Assembly (NCBI GenBank): GCA_024195585.1
Contig: SWBL01000012.1
Coordinates: 219,265 to 283,264 of the forward strand
Length of the DNA: 64,000 nucleotides
Source: Aureobasidium sp. EXF-3400
Lineage: Eukaryota; Ascomycota; Dothideomycetes; Dothideales; Saccotheciaceae
Direction of reading: 5' to 3'
Below are positions 30,817 to 41,500 of this stretch, in pieces. Under the pieces are notes generated by a model, which was not told the origin of the DNA, ran no database searches, and saw only the letters and a program-made list of their open reading frames with translations. The position numbers and the translations under genes were made by a program. How positions within the stretch are numbered: position 1 is the stretch's first letter; every line of letters starts with the position of its first letter.

Positions 30817-31464
30817 ATGTTTCGCGTGGTTCCGAGAGCAATCTGTCAAATCAACTCGTTGGTTTGGCACTGCGTCGAGACACGGTGTGGCTTTGCCACT
30901 TCGACCGCTTGGAAGATCACCTGGTCAAAGGATCCGGTGAAACGTCAAGAGCAATACGCGGCCAGAAGAGAGAGATATAGAACAGATCCAGAATTCAACG
31001 CCAGAGCCAGGCTCTCGAGAAGGGTTGCCCAGAGGAAACTTGTAGCGAGATACAGCGAAGAACAGCACAATCACATGAAACTACGGGGAGCTTTCCAAAA
31101 AATCATCAAGAGACGTGTGGACAGTGGCGAGATACTGGTCTGGAAAACACATGTCGTGGAATATACGCACGACAAGAACGTCCATCGCTGTGTTAGCTGC
31201 GAACGTGAGAGACTTGTTGGCTCACGACTTTGGTGGCGGAGGATTCAGGATGGGGCATACGAGTGTTTTACCTGTTTTACCTGTTTTACCAAGGATACGT
31301 CGAGGGCCATTCCTCTAGGCTACGAAAATTGGCTGTCTTCTATCACCTCGAAGCATGAAAAGGCTCGACGTGCTGCGTCAAAGAGGTCACCCACGAAGCC
31401 GGATCCTGGCTCAGACCCAACTCTTGATCAACTCAGCTATAATTCCTTCGTGTACTTGCTGTGA
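30817..31464 (+). CDS. Unknown basic protein with paired CxxC motifs
   Basis: Single exon, 215 aa from the ATG at 30817; an in-frame upstream start at 30688 would add 43 unlikely residues. The first 35 residues are Arg/Ala/Cys-rich without acidic residues and end GFATSTA, resembling a mitochondrial presequence. A long Arg/Glu-rich helix region follows. Next comes a possible zinc ribbon: HRCVSCERE, then YECFTCFTCFTKD. The Cys-Phe-Thr run is encoded by three tandem TGTTTTACC units (31264-31290). I do not recognise the family; organelle RNA or ribosome binding would fit the composition but is only a guess. Confidence 0.6.
   Translation: MFRVVPRAICQINSLVWHCVETRCGFATSTAWKITWSKDPVKRQEQYAARRERYRTDPEFNARARLSRRVAQRKLVARYSEEQHNHMKLRGAFQKIIKRRVDSGEILVWKTHVVEYTHDKNVHRCVSCERERLVGSRLWWRRIQDGAYECFTCFTCFTKDTSRAIPLGYENWLSSITSKHEKARRAASKRSPTKPDPGSDPTLDQLSYNSFVYLL
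31264..31290 (+). repeat. Triplicated 9-mer in a coding region
   Basis: Three perfect tandem copies of TGTTTTACC encode Cys-Phe-Thr three times within the putative zinc ribbon of the gene at 30817-31464. Slippage would change the number of CxxC spacings by whole units without breaking the frame. Confidence 0.85.
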
Positions 31465-31630
31465 GGGACCTGCTCTGCTTTCCCACTGTCAGTCTTGGAT
31501 CTGAACTTTCATCGTCCACAATAATCTCACTATCGATCATGTATACTGAGACAAGCCACATTACCCGAATTACTGCTCGACACCCTCTTCGCAAGATACT
31601 CATGATCTCGCACACTGACATCAATCACTC

Positions 31631-32008
31631 ATGAGATCAGCCCAGTCAAGGTCCGGATTTGACTACTCAGCCAGCGAAGCATTCTACACTTCAGAGGCAG
31701 AACACGAATGGTATCTCCGAGAGAAAGCTCGAGAACATCATCACAGACTTGGTCTTTCCCATTCCATCTCGAATGGATTGCCATTCACTCAGCCGCTAAA
31801 CAGTGACAGGTTTGGTACGTTATCATGGCGTGAAGGTCTGGATGTTTGCTGCGTGACCGTGGGTTGGTGTCCAGTATGGAATGCTTTGGAAGCCTCCCGT
31901 ATTATGCCCTACCCTCAACACGACGCAGATCTCAGCAGGAAGGGTCTTTTCGCTTCCTCGATGCTGGAAAATGTTATACGCTCCACTACCAGAAAGTATG
32001 TAGGCTAA
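31631..32008 (+). CDS. Possible small gene, unknown
   Basis: An ATG-started frame of 125 aa opens with Ser/Glu/His-rich sequence (TSEAEHEWYLREKAREHHHR). A 60-nt segment with intron-like ends lies at 31815-31874 (gtacgt...ccag). It is a multiple of three without a stop, so protein is possible with it (125 aa) or without it (105 aa). No family was recognised and no other support exists. Confidence 0.35.
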   Translation: MRSAQSRSGFDYSASEAFYTSEAEHEWYLREKAREHHHRLGLSHSISNGLPFTQPLNSDRFGTLSWREGLDVCCVTVGWCPVWNALEASRIMPYPQHDADLSRKGLFASSMLENVIRSTTRKYVG

Positions 32009-32160
32009 ACCCACATGCTGAGTCTCACGAGGGAGCCAAGAGTTGACAAAGTACATGATATAGAACTTCTCGATATACCGTGCCGGCCGGTATCGAACGA
32101 AACCCTACATACAATACCGCTCACAGAGCAAACTAGACAATATTAAAAACTCCCTATCTT

Positions 32161-33993
32161 CTAAGTCCCTGCACATACATGAACCTCCCAATTAGGTGTT
32201 TGCTCTCTGAGCCCCCTACCAACAGCTGTTTCTCTCTCACTATCTCCATCGACAACACTTGCAGTGGCAAGATCGAAGGGCCCACTGCGTACACTCACAC
32301 TAGAGATTTCACTTCTTGTGGGCGATAGACTCTCGAATCTGGTGCTGCAATCGCTATTGGTCCTGGTCAATGGACTCACAGTGCCATGCCGAGGATGCGT
32401 AGGTGTTGATTGCATTGGCATCTTGGTCCAAAGTGGTGGGGGAGCAAGGAAGTCGCGACGCGCTACGCCACTGCCTGGCTGTAGACAATTTGGCAGCGGT
32501 GAGTTGGGGGCTGCGGCTGTGGAAGTAACGAATGGATCGTCAGGGACTTGATGACGGATGATGGTGTTATTGGACATGGCTGACTGAGAAGAGATCGGAC
32601 GGGAAGCGGAAACGCCTGCGAGAATGGCTTCAGAGGGCATAGTGAGTTTGTTTGTGTTCTTGTCTGGGATGTGAAGGGGTGATGGATGTGCTGATGGGTG
32701 CGCTGAGGGTTGTAGATGAGATTCATCGCTTGCGTGTCTTGGTACCACGTCTTGACTTGAGAAAGAACGCTTGATCGAAAGAAGAGCTGCAGTCAGCGCG
32801 GAGCGTTGTCTTTGCAAGAAGCCATGGGGGTTGTTTGGGCCCGGATCAGGAGATATGGATGTCGAGGATGTTCTGAGATTGACAGGAGGCGTGGGCGTAG
32901 GATCTGGATTCATAAGACGCAGAGGCGAGCCGCCATCACGCAGATGAGGATCTTCATGGGCAAATGGCCGATCCCAGTGGTCCAAATCCATATGGATGAG
33001 GTTGTGGTCGATAATAGGCAGTCGATCAGGATTGGATCCTCGATGAGCTAGGATGGCACTCCTATCTGAATGACGTGTCGCTCCTGCCGCCGCGACGGCT
33101 GACGGTAATGCTTGGGAAGACGATGACATCCGAGGCTCTGCATCCCCATCTTTGTCTTGATACGGCAAACGTCGTTTCCTTCTTCGAAAGAAGAATACAA
33201 AAAGCAGTCCTATTAACGCAATGCCTGCAAGGCTGCCAGACATACCACCAGCTATCACCGCCGAGTGTTCCGAACTTCCACTTGGGCTTATCAACAGGGA
33301 GCCATGTCCTTCTCCACTTTTACTAGCGACAGCTCCTGCTGATGAACTTGCAGCAGATGTAGAAGTTGTAGATGTAGTGTCTCGACCAGCAGAAGTTGAT
33401 ATGCTCTGCGGTGTACTTGACTCTGCTGGGACAGTACGCGTACTCGTGATGTAGATAGTTGTCTTCACAGTCGTCGTTGAGTGAGTAGTCACCCTCTCCG
33501 TTGTCGTCGTGGAGAAAGTAGTTGGTTGATATGTAAATAACGGCGCCCGGGAGGATGATGTCGATTTGGTAGGTGAGGTATTCTTATTTGAGGGTTGGCC
33601 CGTAGAAAGGAGACTTGACCTTGATGATACTTGAGATTGACTGGAATACGAATTCGAGTATATGAAAGTGGTATATTGCGTTCGCGTGAGGATTATGGTC
33701 GTGTACTGTTGTCCAGTCTCACTCCTGCGAGCGGTAGCAAGATTCTGTAGACAGAGATCAGCTGAGGTCCCAAAATCATGATCGCATGGCTTACCGCTGT
33801 TGGCGCTGAGCCTGATGTTCCTTGTGACTCTGATGAGTTCTGCCACCAAGGTTGAGCCGATGAAGAAATCAGAGCACGCCTTCGCCTCATAGCTAGAAGT
33901 TCTTAGATGCTCTCAAAGCAAGCATGTCATGTTCACCTGAGCAACGAAGGAGAGTCCGAAAACACAAGAGGCCACCGTGGACAGGGTGGACAT
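32161..33993 (-). CDS. Single-pass membrane protein with Ser/Thr-rich ectodomain (Mid2-like layout)
   Basis: Preferred structure: exons 33993-33937, 33839-33795 and 33744-32161; 561 aa. The first exon gives a typical short signal peptide (MSTLSTVASCVFGLSFVAQ). The ectodomain of about 170 residues is Ser/Thr-rich with YTTIILTRTQYTTF-type repeats. One membrane span (GGMSGSLAGIALIGLLFVFFF) is followed by RRRKRR and a 340-residue cytosolic tail rich in Ser, Pro and His. This is the layout of fungal wall-stress sensors of the Mid2/Wsc type, but the Wsc Cys domain is absent, so the sensor role is inference. An alternative start at 33890 avoids the first intron but leaves no signal peptide. Confidence 0.7.
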
Positions 33994-34604
33994 GAATGCA
34001 TATCTGTCTCACGCGCCCTGCCAGCGGCTACTCGATTCTGGTTCAACGCAGGACCCGCATTGTGACATTGAGGTTTGAAACATTGACAGGGCTTGAAGAA
34101 CACGGAATCGGCACATACTGAGATCAAAAGAAGTTGCCTTGGAAATTGACTTGAGTCCATCCGCAGAGCCGCAGGAAAGTGCGGGAAGCGCTGGGGTCGA
34201 CATGATTTTGGCGCCGAGATGGCGGCAATGGCAACCCACACAGAAGCAGGAGCTCCTCCTGTCCCAGACTGCGACTTCGCTTTTGGAGAATACGCTGCGA
34301 TCGATACAAATTGATCATGGAAAGTAGTGGTCTTGCTCGTGATAAACATGACCTGCCCAAGTAATGCCACGAATATGTTTTTGAGATCATAATGTACTAA
34401 CTGTACGGTGTGCATAAAGGCAAGTGATCTCAACACTGACAATTGGATCTAGTCAAGAACAGATAAGAGAGAAGAGTAGTTTCATCATCATTGCGACCCA
34501 CTCCTTGTTGACCCAAATCCATAGACCAGAAACTCCGAATCATTTCAACAGTGAAGTAAGAAAAATACGAAAAAGTGTTGGCACATCAACAGATCAACAG
34601 GCAA
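33994..34604. other. Intergenic
   Basis: 5' region of the Mid2-like gene and 3' end of the SNF2 gene. The frames here overlap without motif. Confidence 0.5.
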
Positions 34605-37600
34605 TCAGCGACGACCATAAACAGGATCCTCATTCCTGATTCTTCTGGCGTCCTTCTCATATCCTCCACGACGGTCAGTACGTGCCGGAGGTGATTCTCT
34701 GGGCGATGATCTTAGAGCGCCAGAGCCTGAACGGCGAGCAGCGGAGGAAGCACTGTTCCTCTTGGGTTCGGGAGCGAGCACCTTGGTGTTTCTGTTCCAG
34801 GGCTTGTTCTCATCGGTGCTACCGATGCTCTCGCGGCCGCCGACTGCGCCAGGGTTGTGACCGAACAGACTCATGATATCCTTCATGGTGAGTTTGGCAA
34901 CAGCCTTACCACCTTCGATGGCTGCCTTTGCCAACTCGCGCTTCTTCTCTTGCAGCTCGATAATGCGCTCCTCGACTGTGTTGCCAACAGTAAGCTTGTA
35001 GACGTGTACGTCGACAGTCTGGTTGAGGCGATGAACACGATCGATTGCTTGTTCCTCGACGAATGGGTTCCAGAAAGGCTCGATCAGAACCACGCGCGAA
35101 GCAGCTGTCAAGTTCAACCCCAGAGAGCCACACTTGAGCGAGCAAAGCAGTACGCGAGTCTTGGGATCGTTGCGAAGTGAGTTGAGAGAAGCCTCGCGAG
35201 CATCATTGCGCATACCACCATCATAACGAACATAGCGAATTGCGGACTTTTGCAGATGTGGTTCGATCAGATCCAGCATACTGGTGAATTGCGAGAAGAC
35301 AATTGTCTTGTGCTCAGGAGCCTCGGCATGCAAAATTCGCAGCAAGCGACGAATCTTTGTCGAGGCTGCCTCAACGCCTGTAGGACCAGAATATGAGATG
35401 TCTCCTTCTTCCTCTTCGGATTCGTCCTCAGAGCCAGTATCATCATCCTCATCTCCGGATACAGAATCGATCGAGCCCAGAGTCTCGCCACCTCCTTCTG
35501 CATCTTCATCATCAGTTCCGCCAGCTCTGCCTAGATGAGGTGTATTCTGCTGAGACTCATCAACGAGCCACTCACCCTCACCCTCATCATCTTCGTCATC
35601 ACTATCAACGATGATCTTGCGGTTCCTTCTGATAGGTGCAGAAGGAGCAGGCTTGCGCTCAGGCTTTGGCTTGAGCTTCTTCTCTTTCTTCACCTTTCGG
35701 CCAAGCTTCTTTGGTGTAGCCTTGGCGATGCCCTCGCACTCGTTGCAGCGAACAGCACCTGATTTCACCTCCGCTGGAAGAAGTCTGATGCTGCAAATGT
35801 CGCAGTCCTTGACTTGAACGCCCATTCCACCGAACATGTCAGCAAGGGCGTCGATGTCATTGTCCTGGCTACTAGCGGCGGAAGTTTTGCGTGGTGTCTG
35901 GCTTGGGTTGGATTGTCCTGTAGATAATGCATCCTTGTCTTTGCCCATTGATCCAGAAACAAGCTTTGGGTGGTTGCAGGCTTGACGAAGCCTCAGAAGC
36001 AAGACAAGAGCTCCAATGTAGTCAGTCTTCTCACCGCCCATCATGTCGTCGAGACGTTTTTGTGCTCGCTCCTGGAGCTGATCGTAGAAGTCGCGTTCCT
36101 TGGGATCAAGTTCGCAGACGATAGTCTCGACCCTGCGTTCAACGATCTTCATTCCAGTACCCTTCTTTTCACCATTCTTTGACTTGCCACCAAAATTGAG
36201 GGCACCATCTTCCTTGAGAATGTCTTTGGTTCGACGTTTCATGAAGCCCTTAAGGAAATATTGAATGCGTTTGATGGCATAGTTTCCTTTGCCGTTCTTC
36301 ATCGGGATTGTGATTTGCTCTTTCCAGGTAGCAAGATTGTTGTATGGCTTGATTTGCAAGAAACAGATCAGACTCTGTAACTCGTCAAGGTTGTTCTGCA
36401 TCGGCGTGCCAGTCAAGCACCATCTGTACCAACTTCGAAGACCATAGGTAGCTTGTGTTGATTTTGCGTTGCGGTTCTTGATCGAGTGTGCCTCATCCAG
36501 AATGACACGGTACCAATGGACGCCATAGCAGCCGACCTTTGCACCGTCCGGATGGTCAGAAGAACCAGCGAATTCAGATGCGAGGATTTGATAGGTCGTG
36601 ACGACAACGTCATACTTCTTGAGTTCTGCAGCGAATTTCGTTCTCGAAGGACCGTGATGAACCAAAACGCGCAGGGCGTGGCTTTTCTCGACCTTGGTCT
36701 TGATCTCGCTCTCCCACTGGCGAATAAGAGCCAGAGGAGCAACGACAAGCGTACCTTTGCCGACTTCCTTTCCAGGCATCTTGCGTTTCGGGTTTTCAGG
36801 TGGCGGCTTAGCATCAAGCTCCGGTCGGGGGTTGAGAAGAATCAAGCTGACGGACTGAACAGTCTTTCCTAGACCCATGTCATCCGCGAGGATACCGCCC
36901 TTGGGCAGAACTCCGTTCTTCTTGCGTTCTCCGATCTCCTTGTCAATCATCCAAGAGACACCCTCGACCTGATGAGGGAGAAGCTTGACGGTCAGACCTT
37001 CGACTGTGCCATCTTCCTCGTCCTCGTCTTCCTCGTCTTCCTCGTCCTTGTTATCAGGTTCCTCCTCTTTTGGCTCCTCCTTCACTTCATCCATGTCAAG
37101 CTTTCTAAGCTTTTCCTCGAGTGAAAGAATTTTCTTCTCATCCTTTATCTTCTGTTGTTGCTTCTTTGCGACTCTCTTGCGCAGACGCATCTTAGGCTTG
37201 TCGCCATCATCGTCAAAGGCGCCTTCAAGAAGGGCCTTGATGTTGTGGCTTGTCTGGCTAGGGTCGACGTAAGCATATGGATCGGCGGCGCCGAAGCCAC
37301 CTTCTCTCAGAGCGGCATCAGGGTCGAAGCCATCGTCGTCATCATCGGCGTTGGTGAGATCGATGGGTTTTGATCTAGGCGCAGGAGCAGGATTGTGGGG
37401 TCTGTATGTGTTGCTAGGACCGACGGAAGAAGAAAAGAGAGGTCTTGGAGCGGGTGGAATGTCCCTCGGCTTAGGATTTGAGGGCATGCGGATTGCACCT
37501 GAATTTGCGGCATTACCGTAAAGAGGGTTACCATGCTGTGGGGGACGGGATTGTGGTGGAGGCTGAGGTCTTTGGCCAGGCAGATAGAAGTTCTTAGCTT

Positions 37601-38108
37601 GAGATGGATTGGTGGGACCTGAGTTCTGACGGAATTGTGGTTGAGGAATAGGACGGTGCTGCTCGGGTCTGGTGTGGGAAGTGTTGAAGACGTTGGCATA
37701 GGGATCTCTTAGTGGGTTACGCAAGGGACTGGCTTTGCCGAACTCAGGTTGTGTGGCGAGCTTGGAAGCAGCTGTGGTGGGTGGATGAAGTGGGACTTGA
37801 GATGGTTGCGCCTGATGTGTTGGAGCGTTCGTCGCAGGGCGAGACTGTGAAGGCTGGGTAGGTTGAGCAGAGTGCTCTGATGATGGAAGACGTTCGCGGG
37901 CCATGGTAGTGCTTGTTGTTGATTTTGTTGACTGAAAGTTGGAAATGTCGATTTCTAAACTGCCATGGGTGCTGTCGAAGAGAGAGCTTGTGTCGCCGAT
38001 GATGCTGTGGTCGTCAAGAATGTCGTGTGGTGTATGTCTAGACGACAGAGTGTTGACGGGTCTGAAGGGTGTCTTGTTCTTGACTCGACTCTGACTTGAC
38101 GAGTCCAT
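34605..38108 (-). CDS. SNF2-family DNA-dependent ATPase (Rad5/Uls1-like group)
   Basis: Single exon, 1167 aa. About 370 residues of disordered Pro/Gln/Ser sequence and acidic tracts lead to the ATPase core. Motif I is DDMGLGKT, motif II DEAH (VILDEAHSIKNR), motif III LTGTPMQNN. Lobe 2 has IVFSQFTSMLDL, RYDGGM and the closing AASRVVLIEPFWNP, then QAIDRVHRLNQT. Between the lobes lie CDICSIRLLP and VRCNEC, a reduced Cys-pair insertion where Rad5/Uls1-type proteins carry a full RING. A Lys-rich stretch and a strongly acidic stretch follow the insertion. Such proteins translocate on DNA and remodel bound proteins. It is divergent from Met10. Confidence 0.93.
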   Translation of the reverse strand: MDSSSQSRVKNKTPFRPVNTLSSRHTPHDILDDHSIIGDTSSLFDSTHGSLEIDISNFQSTKSTTSTTMARERLPSSEHSAQPTQPSQSRPATNAPTHQAQPSQVPLHPPTTAASKLATQPEFGKASPLRNPLRDPYANVFNTSHTRPEQHRPIPQPQFRQNSGPTNPSQAKNFYLPGQRPQPPPQSRPPQHGNPLYGNAANSGAIRMPSNPKPRDIPPAPRPLFSSSVGPSNTYRPHNPAPAPRSKPIDLTNADDDDDGFDPDAALREGGFGAADPYAYVDPSQTSHNIKALLEGAFDDDGDKPKMRLRKRVAKKQQQKIKDEKKILSLEEKLRKLDMDEVKEEPKEEEPDNKDEEDEEDEDEEDGTVEGLTVKLLPHQVEGVSWMIDKEIGERKKNGVLPKGGILADDMGLGKTVQSVSLILLNPRPELDAKPPPENPKRKMPGKEVGKGTLVVAPLALIRQWESEIKTKVEKSHALRVLVHHGPSRTKFAAELKKYDVVVTTYQILASEFAGSSDHPDGAKVGCYGVHWYRVILDEAHSIKNRNAKSTQATYGLRSWYRWCLTGTPMQNNLDELQSLICFLQIKPYNNLATWKEQITIPMKNGKGNYAIKRIQYFLKGFMKRRTKDILKEDGALNFGGKSKNGEKKGTGMKIVERRVETIVCELDPKERDFYDQLQERAQKRLDDMMGGEKTDYIGALVLLLRLRQACNHPKLVSGSMGKDKDALSTGQSNPSQTPRKTSAASSQDNDIDALADMFGGMGVQVKDCDICSIRLLPAEVKSGAVRCNECEGIAKATPKKLGRKVKKEKKLKPKPERKPAPSAPIRRNRKIIVDSDDEDDEGEGEWLVDESQQNTPHLGRAGGTDDEDAEGGGETLGSIDSVSGDEDDDTGSEDESEEEEGDISYSGPTGVEAASTKIRRLLRILHAEAPEHKTIVFSQFTSMLDLIEPHLQKSAIRYVRYDGGMRNDAREASLNSLRNDPKTRVLLCSLKCGSLGLNLTAASRVVLIEPFWNPFVEEQAIDRVHRLNQTVDVHVYKLTVGNTVEERIIELQEKKRELAKAAIEGGKAVAKLTMKDIMSLFGHNPGAVGGRESIGSTDENKPWNRNTKVLAPEPKRNSASSAARRSGSGALRSSPRESPPARTDRRGGYEKDARRIRNEDPVYGRR

Positions 38109-38599
38109 GTACTTACAAGGTCAGGAACAGCAAACACTGACAAGTAAACAAAGCCACGGCGATAACATGCGCAACAGGGTCTCGAAGAAAAGGTCTGTGC
38201 TCCCGTCGCGGTCGCGCGCAGACGCCGCACCGTGTTGATTGGCCTTGGCATTTCTCGAAGGCCAGAGCAAGATCTGATCAGATTAGATGCGGAGAAGCAC
38301 CAACAAGCCGACTTAAAAGTTCCTCCGCGATCGGCTTTGTGGATGGGTAAGCGGATGGCGTGCTTGTACGCCCGGCGGAGAGTTGAGCGCAACGATTGTT
38401 CGCGACATCGACTTTTTGCCGTGTCGTTCGCCTCTTGTAGCCGTCCACTCTCCCTTTTCCTTTCCACTCGCTGTTTGTTCTCTGGAGTCGCTCTGTGCAA
38501 TTAGCCAGGGCTTTTGGTTGTATTTCTTGCAGCGGCTTTGTTCTTGTAGCGCTTCGTCTTTCTACGCCGCATCTTTAGCCCCTCCACAACTTACGAATC
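38109..38599. promoter_or_regulatory. Divergent promoter, SNF2 / Met10
   Basis: The two genes start 491 bp apart in opposite directions, so this interval must contain both promoters. The side next to Met10 is CT-rich (38440-38590). No confident sulfur-regulator (Cys3/MetR type) palindrome was found by eye. Confidence 0.6.
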
Positions 38600-41500
38600 A
38601 TGTCTGCTTCTGAGCAACAATCCTCCGCCCTGCCTTTTGGCCAGAGCATTTCCCTTGGAGATGTCAGCGGTCCCACCTACCTGACTGCTCAGACTCTGGT
38701 TCAGCAGGTCGCATACTCGCTCTCGGACAAGATCTTCTCCTACTCCCCCGAGACCTTCGACCTTGACGTCGCCGCAAAGAGCTGGGAAAGTGCTGGTGAA
38801 CAAAATGCCCACGGTTACAAGACTGGCCTCGCCTCGATGGAGACCCGCTCCGGCGCTGGCTCAATTGCTCTCGGATACATGTTCTCCAAGGACTTTGACC
38901 TGAAGAAGCGCCACATTCCCCAGTCCATCGTCGCCTCGTCCGGCAGTCTTGCCCACTTGCGCCCTGCCCTCGACCAATTGGCTCTCCTTTACAATGTTGC
39001 CAACCCTACCGTCGCTCACGTCGCCGCTGTCGACTATGCTGCCAACTCTTCCACTGGTCTCGTTACCGACTATGTTTCCGCTCTTCGCCTTGCTGAGGAG
39101 CTTGGTCTGGGTCTGGTTGCATCCGCCTCCACTTACGAGATGCAGCACATGTCCCTCTTCGCAACCCTGATGGCCTCGATCGTTCCCTCTCTCCACGTTT
39201 ACGACGGAATCACTGTTGGCAGAGAGACCACCAGAATCATTGATGTCCTTGACAAGTCCGGTCTCAAGAAGACCTACGACGCTATCTTGGGCGATTCGTC
39301 TCTGACCGAAAAGAAGCACTCTGACAACGAAGGCAGAGTCAGCCGTCTCTTGAAGGCCTTCAACAACGAGTTGGGTACCGAGTACAAGTTGTTCGAGTAC
39401 TCTGGCCATGCCGAGCCTGAATCAGTCCTGGTTGTTTTCGGTACCGTCGAGGCTTCTCTGGCTTCTCAGATCGCTCGTGCTCTCTCTGAGAAGGGTGTCA
39501 AGATTGGCGTCATCAATGTTCGTGTGTACCGTCCCTTCGTCGAGGAGGAGTTCCTCGAGGTTCTTGCTCCCTCTGTTCAGAACGTTGCCGTCCTCGGCCA
39601 GGTCCTCGATCAGTCCGCTGTCACCGACGAAACTCAGCACTCCAACCTCTACACCGATGTTCTTGCTGCTCTCACCTTTGCTACTCTGAACAAGACCCCC
39701 ACTGTCTTCGACATCAAGTATGCTAGAGAGCAGGTCTGGACCCCCACCTCGGTCGCCGGCCTTCTGCAACAGATTGGTCAGAAGATCGACCACGCTCCCA
39801 CCGACGAAGAGCGTTTCGAGCTTCCCACTGGCGATGTTCAACAGTACACATTCTGGGACGTTGACAGCTCCAACGCCGTTTCTGCCCCCATTCAGGTTGG
39901 CCAACTTCTGTCCGGCGATTCTAAGCTTAATGTTAGTGTCCGTAGTGGTCACGACAACCTCGTCGCTGGTGGTGCCGTTCGCACTGACATCAGAACCTCG
40001 ACCAAGTCTATTGAGGCAGCCTACTCTGTCAGCTCTGCCGACGTCGCCATTGTCAACGATTCAAGCCTTCTGAAGAGCTTCGATGTTCTCAAGTCTGTCA
40101 AGGACGAGGGTGTCGTTGTTGTCAAGCTCTCTGGAGTCAAGGATGATGAGATTGAGAAGCACATCTCTGCTGAAGTTCGCAAGGCTTTGGCCTCGAAGAA
40201 GGTTCAGCTCTTCGCTCTTGACACTGCCGCCTCTGCCAAGGTTCAGGAGCAGCCCGAGCTGGAGAGCTACCTCGTCCAGCTTGCTTTCCTCAAGCTCGCT
40301 CGTAGCGACCTTTACGAGACTGGCGTCAAGAAGCTCGCCGGTGGCAATGACGCTCTCGAGGCTCTTTCCAAGGAGCTTGATGAGGTTGTTCGCAAGGTCG
40401 AGATCCCCGAGTCTTGGCTCACCGTTGAGCCTGAGGCCAACCAGCCCCCGCTTATGCCTGAGGACTTGAACATCAACAGTTTCATAAAGTTTGACAAGGA
40501 AGAGCCTGAGGAGGCTTACCTGCTCAGAGACTGGCAGAAGGTCGCTAAGGGTCTTGCTTTCAAGGAGGCATACGGCACTCAGAACGCCCTGCGTCCTGAT
40601 CTTAGCGTCAAGACTGCTGTGGTTACTGTCAAGGAGCGCCGCCGTCTTACTCCTAGAACCTACGACCGTAACATCTTCCACATCGAGTTCGATCTCGGTG
40701 AGACCGGTCTTACCTACGCCATTGGTGAGGCTCTTGGTATCCACGCCGAGAACGACAAGACCGAGGTCGAAGAGTTTATCAAGTGGTACGGACTCAACCC
40801 TGATGAGATCGTTGAGGTTCCTTCTCGCGAGGATGCTCAGATTCTGGAGAACCGCACCGTTTACCAGGCCCTGCTTCAAAACGTCGATATCTTCGGTCGT
40901 CCTCCTAAGCGTTTCTACGAAGCTCTTGCCGAGTATGCTTCGGATGAGGCTGAGAAGACTCAACTCCTCTTGCTTGGTACTGGTGGTAACCAGGAAGCTC
41001 AGGTTGACTTCAAGCGCCGTGCTGAGGTCGATACTGTCACCTACGCCGATCTCCTGCTCGAATTCCCCTCTGCCCACCCCTCTTTCCACGACATCGCTCG
41101 CCTCGTTGCTCCTATGAAGCGCCGTGAATACTCTATCGCTTCCTCCCAGAGAGTCACCCCCAACACTGTTACGCTCTGTATCGTCACTGTCAACTGGGTC
41201 GACCCTAAGGGACGCGACCGCTTCGGTCAGGCTACCCGCTACCTCAACGGTCTTGAGGTCGGTCAGACTGTTACCGTCTCTGTCAAGCCTTCAGTCATGA
41301 AGCTTCCTCACAAGTCCACCGCTCCCATCATCATGGCTGGTCTTGGTACGGGTCTTGCTCCCTTCCGCGCCTTCGTCCAGGAACGTGCCTGGCAGAAGGA
41401 GCAGGGCATGGACATCGGTGCTGTCATGCTTTACATGGGTTCTCGTCACCAAAAGGAGGAATACCTCTACGGTGAGGAGTGGGAGGCTTACAAGGACGCT

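Noticed and set aside
38861..41089. Long open frames antisense to Met10 (182, 176 and 342 aa)
   Set aside because: They are shadows produced by the strong C-ending codon bias of the sense gene. They carry Leu/Ser/Val-rich filler and no motif.
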